Assembly: GCF_002154225.1 (NCBI RefSeq)
Contig: NZ_MTSE01000001.1
Span: 372,001 to 436,000, forward strand
Source of the DNA: Hymenobacter crusticola
GTDB taxonomy: Bacteria; Bacteroidota; Bacteroidia; Cytophagales; Hymenobacteraceae
Reading direction: 5' to 3'
Length of the DNA: 64,000 nt
The translations under genes and the position numbers were made by a program. The notes below the pieces were generated by a model, which was not told the DNA's origin, ran no database searches, and worked only from the letters and a program-made list of their open reading frames with translations. This document shows, piece after piece, positions 1 through 7,960 of the stretch; the first letter of the stretch is position 1, and every line of letters starts with the position of its first letter.

Positions 1-1043
1 AGTATTACCTGACCGAGAAGTTCGGCGACGCAGGTAAGAAAATCCACACCGCCCGCTCCCGCAACGACCAAGTGCTGACGGCTATTCAGCTGTTTCTGAA
101 AGACTACACCGAGCAAACTGCCGCGCAGATCATGGCGCTAGTAGAGGTGCTGCTGCAAAAAGCAGAGGCCCACAAAGCCGACCTGATGCCAGGCTATACG
201 CACTTCCAGGCCGCCATGCCGAGCAGCTTTGGGCTGTGGTTTTCGGCCTACGCCGAGCACCTGCTGCTGGATATTGCCCTATTTGAAGCCGCCCACACCG
301 TAGCTGACCAAAACCCCCTAGGTTCGGGCGCCGGCTTCGGCAGTAGCTTCCCCATCGACCGCAAGCTGACGACCCAGGAAATGCACTTCGGCAACCTAGC
401 CGTGAGTTCCGTCGGCGCGCAGATGCTGCGCGGCAAGACGGAGAAAACGGTAGCCTTTGCCATTGCCGGCATTGCGGGTACCCTCTCGAAGCTAGCCTAC
501 GACCTCGTGCTCTACAACAGCCAAGACCTAGCTTTCGTGGAGCTGCCGGCCGCCTTCACGACGGGCTCCAGCATCATGCCCCACAAAAAGAACCCGGATG
601 TGTTCGAGCTGATCCGGGGCCGCTGCAACACCCTCCAGGCGTTGCCCAATACCATCATCTTAGCCACCAATAACTTACCCAGCGGCTACCACCGCGACTT
701 TCAGCTGCTCAAGGAAATCCTCTTCGAGCCAATGATGCAGTTCCGCGACATTCTGGATATGCTGCTCTTCGCGCTGCCGGAGCTGAAGATTAAGTCGAAC
801 TTGGTAGACCAGGACAAGTACGACGGCATCTTCTCGGTGGAGAACATCAACCAGTTGATCCAGTCGGGCACGCCGTTCCGCGAAGCGTATCAGCAGGTAG
901 GTCGGGCCGTGAACGACGGCAGCTACGTGCCACACAAAGACTTTCATACCACGCACCTAGGTAGCGTGCACAACCTAGGTCTGGAGGAAATTCAGGCGAA
1001 GGTGGCGAAGGTGCGGGAAGGGAGTACGGTGCTGGGGAAGTAG
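1..1043 (+). CDS. argH: argininosuccinate lyase, 5' end missing
   Basis: This enzyme cleaves argininosuccinate to arginine and fumarate, the last step of arginine synthesis, in the cytoplasm. The reading frame is open from base 3, so the gene starts outside the window. The fumarase/ASL superfamily motif SRNDQV lies near bases 57-74. The TH pair of GYTHFQ follows, and the flexible signature loop GSSIMPHKKNP, which carries the catalytic serine, lies near bases 564-596. The frame ends at TAG 1041-1043. About 345 residues are visible of a family that is usually 440-460 long. The family is certain; only the start is missing. Confidence 0.96.
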   Translation, partial: YYLTEKFGDAGKKIHTARSRNDQVLTAIQLFLKDYTEQTAAQIMALVEVLLQKAEAHKADLMPGYTHFQAAMPSSFGLWFSAYAEHLLLDIALFEAAHTVADQNPLGSGAGFGSSFPIDRKLTTQEMHFGNLAVSSVGAQMLRGKTEKTVAFAIAGIAGTLSKLAYDLVLYNSQDLAFVELPAAFTTGSSIMPHKKNPDVFELIRGRCNTLQALPNTIILATNNLPSGYHRDFQLLKEILFEPMMQFRDILDMLLFALPELKIKSNLVDQDKYDGIFSVENINQLIQSGTPFREAYQQVGRAVNDGSYVPHKDFHTTHLGSVHNLGLEEIQAKVAKVREGSTVLGK

Positions 1044-1058
1044 CACCTAGCTTACAAC

Positions 1059-1529
1059 TTACTTTAAGCTGAAAGTGATAGGTACAGTATAAAGAATATC
1101 GTTTTGGGTAGAGGTAAAGTCACCAAGTAGTTGTACTACACGCAAGGCTTCAGCGTCAAAGCTAGGCTCCAACCCCTGAGTGATCTTTGGGGCACGTACT
1201 TTACCTGTCTTGTCGATAACAAACGATACTAACACTTTGCCTTGAATTGTTTTATTCTCAGGGTAATGGATGTTTTTCTTTATAAATCTGATCATTCCTG
1301 CTGTACCTCCTTTTTTGTAAACGGGTAAGGACATGAAACATTGATTATATACTGGTGATTCCCTCAGTTCGGGTTCGTCCTTCACAGCTAGCCCAGTCAT
1401 ATCAATGTCGGTGTTGAGAGCAGAGTCAGATTTATTGCGAGTGTGGGCACCTTTTACCTGCGCCCACACTTCAGTACTCGTCAGACCTAGGTAACAGAGC
1501 AATGCTAGCACCATCGCAAAACGCTTCAT
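1059..1529 (-). CDS. small exported protein with TonB C-terminal domain
   Basis: A 156-residue protein. It has an N-terminal hydrophobic signal or anchor (MKRFAMVLALLCYLGL) and a C-terminal region typical of Bacteroidota TonB C-terminal domains: a FIKKNIHYP-like helix, the strand GKVLVSFVIDKTGKV, and a late FDAEALRVV helix. I chose the ATG at 1529, two bases after the stop of the upstream gene, because it begins the signal peptide; the open frame extends further but would overlap that gene. It lacks the long proline-rich linker of classical TonB, so it may not span the periplasm. It is the third of three tandem relatives on the minus strand. A role in energising receptors is not shown. Confidence 0.75.
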   Translation of the reverse strand: MKRFAMVLALLCYLGLTSTEVWAQVKGAHTRNKSDSALNTDIDMTGLAVKDEPELRESPVYNQCFMSLPVYKKGGTAGMIRFIKKNIHYPENKTIQGKVLVSFVIDKTGKVRAPKITQGLEPSFDAEALRVVQLLGDFTSTQNDILYTVPITFSLK

Positions 1530-1531
1530 GG

Positions 1532-2206
1532 CTATTCCGAACTTGAGCTTGGTGGCGAGAAAGTGACTGGCACTGTGAAGCTGACATCTACTGATCTGCT
1601 GTTCTGCTGGGCGGGTGTCCATTTGCCTAATGAACTTACTACGCGCCTAGCTTCAGAATCAAAAGGCTCCCCTATACCTTTCAAAACTTTAGCATCACGC
1701 ACGTTCCCGGTTTTTGTAACGATAAAACCGACGAACACTTTGCCGCTTTTGACCTGCCCATGTGGATAGCGTAGGTGCGTCTGTATGAATCGCAACAATG
1801 CTTTGTCCCCACCCGGATATATCGGCATTTGCTCGACATACAACCCTAAAAACTGGTCATCGGATTTAGCAGCAGAAGCCTTGGTAGTTGGCTTCTTCAC
1901 CTGTGCCCACGCCTCGCCGCTCGTCAAGCCTAGCCCGCACACCAGCACCAGCGCCACCAGGAACCGCCGCAGCTTCAAGCGCAACTGCGGCCTAGGTGCT
2001 AGCTGCTCGCGGCGAAATCGGCCACACAGGCGGCCATCGGGCGAAGCAGCGCGGGCTTGTGCTAGGTCGGCGGTGGAGGCGCTGGTGAAGTCGTGCACCA
2101 CCCGGTCGCAGTGGGCGCAGTGGCGACCTTCGGCGGTAGGCGTCATCTGCTGCCAGTCGGCGTCGCAGGGCCTGAGGTGCACATTGAGGATGGGCAGCGG
2201 GAGCAT
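1532..2206 (-). CDS. TonB C-terminal domain protein with N-terminal CxxC domain
   Basis: A 224-residue protein with three parts. Residues 1-75 carry a cysteine-rich segment containing CAHCDRVVHDFT and a later LCGRF, which looks like a small metal-binding or redox domain. Residues 80-100 form one hydrophobic segment (RFLVALVLVCGLGLTSG). The C-terminal half is a TonB C-terminal domain (FIQTHLRYP, GKVFVGFIVTKTGNV, FDSEARRVV). By membrane topology the cysteine domain should be cytoplasmic and the TonB domain periplasmic; that is inference. The start is ATG 2206. The stop lies two bases before the start of the next gene, so the two are probably co-translated. Confidence 0.78.
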   Translation of the reverse strand: MLPLPILNVHLRPCDADWQQMTPTAEGRHCAHCDRVVHDFTSASTADLAQARAASPDGRLCGRFRREQLAPRPQLRLKLRRFLVALVLVCGLGLTSGEAWAQVKKPTTKASAAKSDDQFLGLYVEQMPIYPGGDKALLRFIQTHLRYPHGQVKSGKVFVGFIVTKTGNVRDAKVLKGIGEPFDSEARRVVSSLGKWTPAQQNSRSVDVSFTVPVTFSPPSSSSE

Positions 2207-2220
2207 ATTGCCAACAACGT

Positions 2221-2694
2221 CTACTTACTACGAGCCAGCGGAACCGTAAACGAGACACTAGCTGCCCTACCGCCCTGTTGACCAGGCACGAATTCCATTT
2301 CCTTTAGCAGACGCCCTACCTCCTGATAGGTGCTAGTTGGAATAGTTATGCCGCTAGGCACGGTGATCAATTTGGCTTGCGTTGGCTTGCCACTTTTGTC
2401 TACCACAAAGTCCATGAACAGCCCCTTCGCACCAGCCGGTAGCGTCGGCCGATTCTTTTTGATAAACGCCATCAAGCCTTCATTTCCTCCGTTCTTAAAG
2501 ACCGGCATCCGTTCCACATAGGTGTATACCTTCTCGTAGTTGGGCAGCAAGCGAAAAGGAGACTCAGCGTCCTGCGGAAGCTGGTTTTGTGCTTGTGCGC
2601 TGTGGCTGAGCATACCTAGCCCCCCACCTACCAGCAGGGTGAGCAGAAAACGTTTGAAGTACGAGAAGGAAATAGCAGGACAGGAGTAGCGCAT
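2221..2694 (-). CDS. small exported TonB C-terminal-like protein
   Basis: A 157-residue protein, first of the tandem trio on the minus strand. Its N-terminus has a hydrophobic segment (FLLTLLVGGGLGML) ending in SAQAQ, which looks like a signal peptidase site. The rest resembles a divergent TonB C-terminal domain: MPVFKNGGNEGLMAFIKKN, then the strand FMDFVVDKSGKPTQAKL, then a terminal SFTVPL strand. The conserved helix between these is changed (TSTYQEVGRLLKEM instead of the D-EA-R type), so this is the most diverged copy. It lies 14 bases upstream of the next gene and probably shares its transcript. Its function is unknown. Confidence 0.72.
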   Translation of the reverse strand: MRYSCPAISFSYFKRFLLTLLVGGGLGMLSHSAQAQNQLPQDAESPFRLLPNYEKVYTYVERMPVFKNGGNEGLMAFIKKNRPTLPAGAKGLFMDFVVDKSGKPTQAKLITVPSGITIPTSTYQEVGRLLKEMEFVPGQQGGRAASVSFTVPLARSK

Positions 2695-2784
2695 AGTCAG
2701 TTGGTTGTAGGATCAGACACAAACCGCTAAACGCTTATCATTCAGAAAATGATATACCCTATCCTACTTCTCAGAACTCGCCGC

Positions 2785-3552
2785 CTACTCTTTGAAATAC
2801 TCTTCCCCGCGCGCATCGATGTAGCCGACTTGCCCGGCATCGGTAACCACGCGTGCAACACCTTCCTGGAAGGGCGCGGCGGCGCGGTACCTCGGCTTCA
2901 CCAGCAAACGTCCATCGGCAGCTAGGTAACCAAATTGGCCCTCCTGCTCAACGATGAGAAAGGCCGATTCATCAGCAGGATCCGACCGGATAGCATCGTA
3001 TGCCACCGGCAGCACCAACTTGCCTTTGTCGTTGATGGCGCCCCACTTTTGCCCTTGCCGGACCAGCAATAGGCCGTTGGCGTTTTCTTTAATTTCGTCG
3101 TACTCGGCCGGCACAACAGCATCGCCAACGGTGAAGCGATACCCTAGCTTGCCATTTTGGTGGGTGATGTGGCCCTGGCTAAGCACATCAATTTCGGGTG
3201 CGGGAGCCGGAGGCGTACTCAAGCGCTGCCCACTCGGGTCGATATCGAAGGTTTCGTCGCCGAGTACTACAGTAGCGCGGCCGTGTTGCACATTGCTAGC
3301 TTTGGCGAAGTGCAGCGGCGTCACCAAGCTGCCCGTGGCGTTAATGTACCCAAACAGTTTACCTTGCCGCACCCACGCCACGCCCTCGATAAATGGACCA
3401 GCTTCGTCATATTGCAGTGGAAGCACTAGGCGCTGGTGCTGATCGGCGTAGCCCCATTTGTCGCCGCGCCGAAATGGCACCAGAGTTGGGGGTAAGTGTT
3501 GGGCACCGACAAATTCACTCGCCAGCACGAGTAGTGTCAAGAAAAGTTTCAT
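2785..3552 (-). CDS. secreted WG-repeat protein
   Basis: A 255-residue protein made of about five WG repeats, which are short beta-rich units with a WGY, FGY or WGA core followed by a turn and a P-x-xY strand. Examples are KWGYADQ, LFGYINATG, KWGAINDKG, QFGYLAADG and VGYIDARG. The ATG at 3552 gives a clean signal peptide (MKLFLTLLVLASEFVGAQ); the frame is open upstream but that extension would hide the signal. WG repeats are common in Bacteroidota exported proteins and are thought to be binding modules; no ligand can be named. It reads away from the dioxygenase at 3781, which has its own promoter. Confidence 0.85.
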   Translation of the reverse strand: MKLFLTLLVLASEFVGAQHLPPTLVPFRRGDKWGYADQHQRLVLPLQYDEAGPFIEGVAWVRQGKLFGYINATGSLVTPLHFAKASNVQHGRATVVLGDETFDIDPSGQRLSTPPAPAPEIDVLSQGHITHQNGKLGYRFTVGDAVVPAEYDEIKENANGLLLVRQGQKWGAINDKGKLVLPVAYDAIRSDPADESAFLIVEQEGQFGYLAADGRLLVKPRYRAAAPFQEGVARVVTDAGQVGYIDARGEEYFKE

Positions 3553-3737
3553 GAAGATAGGTGTGAAGATAGAGCGGGAAAGACCGGAAGATAACAGCAA
3601 CTTCTCAAAACAGAAAAGGCTTCTTAACAGTTGATTCACGTTTTCTTCACAGGACTAGAACAATTTTTGCCGCTTGCACCATGCGGCCGGAGTTAGACAG
3701 TTTAACCTCAACTTATTTCAGACGGCCGCACGTGTTG

Positions 3738-3745
3738 TATCTTTG
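3738..3745 (+). promoter_or_regulatory. Bacteroidota -7 promoter element (TATCTTTG)
   Basis: TATCTTTG matches the Bacteroidota -7 consensus TAnnTTTG exactly and lies 36 bases before the start of the gene at 3781. The surrounding 17 bases, ttgtatctttgcagcta, recur exactly upstream of rlmN near 49150. Confidence 0.75.
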
Positions 3746-3780
3746 CAGCTACCAGGCGCCGGTTATGTCGCCGCTTTCTT

Positions 3781-4596
3781 ATGTCAGCAATACAAGACTA
3801 TCCCCGCTTTGTCCTAGGTAATAGCCTCACAGCAGAGCAGTTGGCGTTTTTTAGAGAGAATGGTTTTCTTCATTTTCGACCTTTTATTTCTCGTGATAGA
3901 GTGCAGGAATTACTGCACGCCTCGCAGCAGGTGCAGCAGCAGTGGCTAGAGGAAGGCATTAAGAAAGTGAACGGCGTACCCATTAAGTACGGCAAGGATG
4001 TGGATGGTTCGCCCATCGTGCAGCGTTTTGCTTTTGCCTCGCACTACAGCCCCGTTCTACACGACTTTCTGCAAGATCCGCGTTTCCAGGCTTTGTTTCC
4101 GCTGCTCGAAACGCAGGGTGGCCGCGTAGGTGAAAACGAGAAAAATGGGTTGGTGATTAACCACTACGTGAACGTAACGGGCAGCGAGTTCTCGCAAATG
4201 GGCTGGCACACCGATTCGCTGCGCGACGTATTCTACGGCAAGCGCATTGGGCCGATGCTCAACGTGGGCGTGCACCTTGATGGCACCCCGGCCACCAACG
4301 GCGGCTTGCGCCTGCTTACGGGCACGCACCGCCAAGGCCTGCGCGACATGCTCTTCCGCAAGAAGTACTACAAAGACGTAAGCTCCGACGACAACGAAGT
4401 GGCCGTGGAAACTGAGCCCGGCGACCTCACCGTGCACGATGGCCGGATGTGGCACCGCGTGGCCCAGTCGCCGCTGATAGGGGAAGCTTCGCGTCGCCGC
4501 GTGATGTACATTCCGATCATTGCTGGCAAGTACGACCCCAAAGATGCCAACAGTGCCACACCTTTCTACCTGCGCTTCTTGCACTTGGTTAAGTAA
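3781..4596 (+). CDS. phytanoyl-CoA dioxygenase family protein
   Basis: A 271-residue Fe(II)/2-oxoglutarate-dependent oxygenase of the PhyH family. The iron-binding triad is visible: H143 and D145 in GWHTDS and H225 in MWHRVAQS. Arginines just after (RRRVMYI, about 238-240) are suited to hold 2-oxoglutarate. No signal peptide is present, so it should be cytoplasmic. The ATG at 3781 follows a clear promoter. Family members hydroxylate varied small molecules, and neither sequence nor neighbours reveal the substrate. It stands alone; the next gene on the same strand begins 115 bases on, behind a hairpin. Confidence 0.87.
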   Translation: MSAIQDYPRFVLGNSLTAEQLAFFRENGFLHFRPFISRDRVQELLHASQQVQQQWLEEGIKKVNGVPIKYGKDVDGSPIVQRFAFASHYSPVLHDFLQDPRFQALFPLLETQGGRVGENEKNGLVINHYVNVTGSEFSQMGWHTDSLRDVFYGKRIGPMLNVGVHLDGTPATNGGLRLLTGTHRQGLRDMLFRKKYYKDVSSDDNEVAVETEPGDLTVHDGRMWHRVAQSPLIGEASRRRVMYIPIIAGKYDPKDANSATPFYLRFLHLVK

Positions 4597-4613
4597 ACTT
4601 TAGAAGTAACTGA

Positions 4614-4666
4614 ATAGCGGAGTATCTGAGTAATGTCGTTCATGATGTACTCAGGTCCTCCGCTAT
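4614..4666 (+). terminator. hairpin after the dioxygenase gene
   Basis: Two stacked stems pair across a central loop: ATAGCGGAG (4614-4622) with CTCCGCTAT (4658-4666), and CTGAGTA (4626-4632) with TACTCAG (4648-4654). There is only a weak T tract after it, so termination is likely but not certain. Confidence 0.5.
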
Positions 4667-4711
4667 TTAATTACTTCATTACGCTATCCTTCACTTCGCC
4701 CAACTACTACT

Positions 4712-5497
4712 TTGAAAACTGCCCTTGTTACTGGTGCTTCGCGCGGAATTGGCCGGGCGCTAGCCACGGAGCTAGCCCAACGGGGCTACAACTTGCTGCT
4801 GGTGGCACGCTCGGCAGATGTCCTTGCGCAACTAGCCACCGAGCTAAGTGCGGCTCATAAAGTGCAGGCACAGGTGTTAGGCACCGACCTAGCCGAGCCA
4901 GGAGCTGCCGGGCGCGTGGCCGAATGGGCTAGCTCGCAGGCTTCCGATCTGGCCGTCGTGATCAATAATGCGGGCTATGGTCTGTGGGGCCGCTTCGAGG
5001 AGTTGCCACTCACCGACCAGCAGAATATGCTGCAGCTCAATATGCTAGTACCCGTCGAGCTGACGCACCACTTATTGCCGTTGCTGCGGCAACAACCCAA
5101 GGCCTACGTGCTGAACGTGGCTAGCACGGCAGCTTACCAAGCCGTTCCTACGCTTTCGTTGTATGCGGCCAGCAAGGCGTTCTTGCTCACCTTCAGCCGC
5201 GGCCTGCGCTACGAACTGCGTGGTACGCCTGTTTCGGTGACATGCCTCAGCCCTGGCGCCACCAACACCGATTTCCCCAACCGGGCCGGCATGAATGCCG
5301 ACTTGCAAGCTACCGCCAACAAATTCGGCATGACGCCAGAAGACGTCGCGCGTATCGGTATCACGGCCATGCTAGCGGGCGAAGCCGAAGTTATTCCGGG
5401 GGCCTTGAACAAGATTTCAGCGACCCTAACGAGCTTTGTGCCGAAAGCCGTGACGGAGAAAATTGCGGCTGGCCTTTACGAGAAACATCTGAAGTAG
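4712..5497 (+). CDS. short-chain dehydrogenase/reductase
   Basis: A 261-residue classical SDR. The Rossmann motif TGASRGIG lies at 7-14, NNAG at about 85-88, and the catalytic Ser138, Tyr151 and Lys155 lie in the ASTAAY and YAASK segments. The C-terminal part resembles the DltE/YqjQ-type fatty or keto reductases, but the substrate is not predictable. The protein starts with TTG at 4712, just before the glycine motif; no ATG is placed better. It follows the dioxygenase hairpin and probably has its own weak promoter. Confidence 0.88.
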   Translation: MKTALVTGASRGIGRALATELAQRGYNLLLVARSADVLAQLATELSAAHKVQAQVLGTDLAEPGAAGRVAEWASSQASDLAVVINNAGYGLWGRFEELPLTDQQNMLQLNMLVPVELTHHLLPLLRQQPKAYVLNVASTAAYQAVPTLSLYAASKAFLLTFSRGLRYELRGTPVSVTCLSPGATNTDFPNRAGMNADLQATANKFGMTPEDVARIGITAMLAGEAEVIPGALNKISATLTSFVPKAVTEKIAAGLYEKHLK

Positions 5498-5633
5498 CCG
5501 GTGGATGCAATAGTTTGCGTCGCTACGTTGAACAGTCCTTCCTAACATAACCTAGGTGAGCAGCAACGGCAAGACACAACGTGTTGCACCTATACACTGG
5601 GCAACGAAGCAGGAGAAATACTTTAGCTAGGTC

Positions 5634-6314
5634 CTAAATAGCCGGACGCTTTCCGAACAACTTACCGGCCAGCCAAAAGCTCAGACCTGCGAAAAACGGA
5701 GCGGCTAGCACATCGGAGGTGTAGTGCGCGTGCTGCACCAGCACCAGAAAACCAACAGCAGCAGTGGCAACCAGCAACAAACGCCGGAGCCACAGACTCC
5801 GCACGCCCAGTGACAAGAGCATAAGGGTGGCTGTATGGCCCGAGAAAAACAGATCCTTTGTAATAGGATTAGTCGGGTAAAACAACGTATCCACAATAGG
5901 GTCATGTAGAAGTACGAGGCCAATAGGCGGGTCGAGAGGCGCTAGCCAAAGCGTGCCGATCCGAATCAGGTGCATAAGGCAATAGGACCACAGCACCTGC
6001 ACAAACGCCAGTGGCCGCTGCCCTAAGTGAATCAGCGCCACCAGAATACTCAGGTAGATAATCGTGAAGGTTATCCAGGAAGTGTCGAAGGCCGGCAGCC
6101 GCGCCAGCAGCGGGTCCGCGAGCACCCGTCCGTGCCTAGCCTCAATGAAGGCGAAGTAATGCGGCATTCCGAAGGCCAGACAAATGCCGAGTAGCAGACC
6201 TAGGCCCAACTGCCACCGAAAACTGGGGTCATTCCACGCCCACGCCCAACTGCTTGCGCCTTTACGCGGCAAGGGAGCCACCACTACGGGCTCCTCTCTT
6301 TTTGTACTAAACAT
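5634..6314 (-). CDS. PAP2-family membrane phosphatase
   Basis: A 226-residue integral membrane protein with about five or six hydrophobic segments. The phosphatase motifs are FFSGHT (H160) and HAHYTSD (H197, D201). The H-Y-T-x-D form is that of the PAP2_C/sphingomyelin-synthase-like branch rather than the classical SRxxxxxH form. It should act on a lipid phosphate or phosphodiester at the membrane. The N-terminal 25 residues are cytoplasmic and basic. It converges on the SDR at 4712 with a 136-base gap and is divergent from the M20 peptidase. The exact lipid is unknown. Confidence 0.82.
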   Translation of the reverse strand: MFSTKREEPVVVAPLPRKGASSWAWAWNDPSFRWQLGLGLLLGICLAFGMPHYFAFIEARHGRVLADPLLARLPAFDTSWITFTIIYLSILVALIHLGQRPLAFVQVLWSYCLMHLIRIGTLWLAPLDPPIGLVLLHDPIVDTLFYPTNPITKDLFFSGHTATLMLLSLGVRSLWLRRLLLVATAAVGFLVLVQHAHYTSDVLAAPFFAGLSFWLAGKLFGKRPAI

Positions 6315-6442
6315 TTAGCTTCATCCTGCAGCGACCATAGGGGCCGTTGAAGAGACAAAAATAGCTAGCCGAATCGGTTATGGCTGAATGGCAACCGCAT
6401 TGTACCTTACGAGCCGTTTTTCAGCCTCTTGCCTTATCCCGT

Positions 6443-7753
6443 ATGAAGATTGTTTACGCGCTGCTTGCCACAACCCTGCTAACGAGTGTTGCGGCGGCGC
6501 CGCCTGCGTCCAATGCTGCCCTAGATGCGCGTATTGCTAAGCTCGCTGCCCAAGAAGAAGCGAAAGTTATTGCCTGGCGCCGCGACATCCATGAGCATCC
6601 TGAGCTAGGTAACCACGAAACGCGCACGGCCGGCATCGTTGCGGCTCACCTCAAAAGCCTCGGTATTGAAGTGAAAACGGGTGTGGCTCGCACAGGCGTT
6701 ATCGGAATTCTAAAAGGCGGCAAGCCTGGCCCAGTCGTGGCCTTGCGTGCTGACATGGATGGCTTACCCGTGACGGAAAGCAACAGCCTGCCGTTTGTCT
6801 CGAAGGCCAAGGCTAACTACAATGGCCAGGAAGTAGGCGTGATGCATGCCTGTGGGCACGACTCGCACGTTGCCATGCTGATGGGCGCGGCCGAGGTGCT
6901 GAGCCAAGTTCGGAAAGACTTGCCAGGTACCGTGAAGTTTATCTTTCAGCCCGCCGAAGAAGGCTCGCTGCCCGGCGAGGAGGGCGGCGCCAAACTGATG
7001 GTAAAAGAAGGCGCCCTCGAAAACCCGAAGGTTGATGCCATTTTCGGCGTGCACATTCAGGCCCAAACAGAAGTTGGGAAGCTCTCGTACCGGCCCGGCG
7101 GCGAAATGGCTAGCTCCGATGTGTTCAACATTGTGGTGAAAGGCAAATCGGCGCACGGTGCGTATCCCTGGCTGGCCGTGGACCCGGTCGTGACGGCCGC
7201 GCAAATCATCATGGGTCTCCAAACCATCGTGAGCCGCCAAACGGAGTTGACGTCGGATGCGGCGGTGATTACGGTGGGCATGGTACACGGCGGCGTGCGC
7301 AACAACATCATTCCGGAGCAAGTGGAGCTCACTGGTACCATCCGCACGCTCGACAAGGACATGCAGCAGAAGATCTGGGCCGCTATTCGCCGCACGGCCA
7401 CTCACATTGCCGAAAGCGCCGGCGCTACGGCCGAGGTATCCATCCAGAACTACGCGCCCGTAACGTACAACAACCCCCAACTTACGGAGCTGATGCTGCC
7501 TTCCTTGCGTACTGCGGCGGGCGCCGATAAAGTGAGCATGCAGAAGGCCGTTACCGGCGCCGAAGACTTTGCTTATTTCCAGGAGAAAGTACCAGGCTTG
7601 TTCGTTTTTGTGGGCGGCATGAGCAAGGGCACCGACCCCGCTACCACGGCTCCGCACCACACACCCGGCTTTATGCTCGATGAAAGCGGCTTTACCCTAG
7701 GTGTCAAGACACTGGCTACACTGGCCGCCGACTACCTAGCGTTGAAAAAGTAA
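6443..7753 (+). CDS. exported M20-family amidohydrolase
   Basis: A 436-residue zinc peptidase/amidohydrolase of the M20D type (hippurate or IAA-amino-acid hydrolase-like). The ATG at 6443 begins a signal peptide (MKIVYALLATTLLTSVAAA); an in-frame start 63 bases earlier would bury it. Metal and catalytic motifs are DMDGLPV, HACGHDSH with the Cys/His ligands, FQPAEEG, and GAEDFAYF near the C-terminus. It should cleave N-acylated amino acids or small peptides in the periplasm or outside. The stop is followed within two bases by a long inverted repeat that ends in the next, convergent gene. Confidence 0.9.
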   Translation: MKIVYALLATTLLTSVAAAPPASNAALDARIAKLAAQEEAKVIAWRRDIHEHPELGNHETRTAGIVAAHLKSLGIEVKTGVARTGVIGILKGGKPGPVVALRADMDGLPVTESNSLPFVSKAKANYNGQEVGVMHACGHDSHVAMLMGAAEVLSQVRKDLPGTVKFIFQPAEEGSLPGEEGGAKLMVKEGALENPKVDAIFGVHIQAQTEVGKLSYRPGGEMASSDVFNIVVKGKSAHGAYPWLAVDPVVTAAQIIMGLQTIVSRQTELTSDAAVITVGMVHGGVRNNIIPEQVELTGTIRTLDKDMQQKIWAAIRRTATHIAESAGATAEVSIQNYAPVTYNNPQLTELMLPSLRTAAGADKVSMQKAVTGAEDFAYFQEKVPGLFVFVGGMSKGTDPATTAPHHTPGFMLDESGFTLGVKTLATLAADYLALKK

Positions 7754-7754
7754 C

Positions 7755-7960
7755 CTAGACCACGGATTCGACGGATTTTTCGGATTCCGCGGATTTTGTA
7801 AACGGATTGCTTCTGCACATCTCAGTTTCCCGCCTGATCTATTCGGAAAAAAGAAAAGCCTTCCCAGCAATGGAAAGGCTTTTTTGGTAATTAGCACCTA
7901 GGTCGTTAATCGCTCACAAAATCCGCGGAATCCGAAAAATCCGTCGAATCTGTGGTCTAG
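7755..7960. repeat. 45-bp inverted repeat enclosing a terminator
   Basis: The arms are 7755-7799 and 7916-7960. They are reverse complements over 45 bases with one mismatch and contain the core CGGATTTTTCGGATTCCGCG. The left arm starts just after the M20 stop codon. The right arm contains the TAG stop of the convergent SDR gene. The arms are A+T-richer and more repetitive than their surroundings, as expected of a dispersed intergenic element. Confidence 0.85.
7852..7886. terminator. bidirectional terminator between M20 and SDR genes
   Basis: AAAAGCCTTCC pairs with GGAAAGGCTTTTTT around a short loop, with A-rich and T-rich flanks on both sides. It can serve both convergent genes. It lies in the centre of the 45-bp inverted repeat. 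Confidence 0.8.

Noticed and set aside
1785..2249. Plus-strand open frame opposite the CxxC-TonB gene
   Set aside because: It is antisense to a gene with clear signal and TonB motifs; its translation is arginine and serine-rich, as shadow frames are.
4057..4584. 175-codon open frame opposite the dioxygenase
   Set aside because: It is antisense to the well-supported PhyH gene and has no recognisable domain.
6764..7660. 298-codon open frame opposite the M20 peptidase
   Set aside because: It lies wholly antisense to a gene with clear motifs. Such frames arise from high G+C codon bias and the translation has no domain character.
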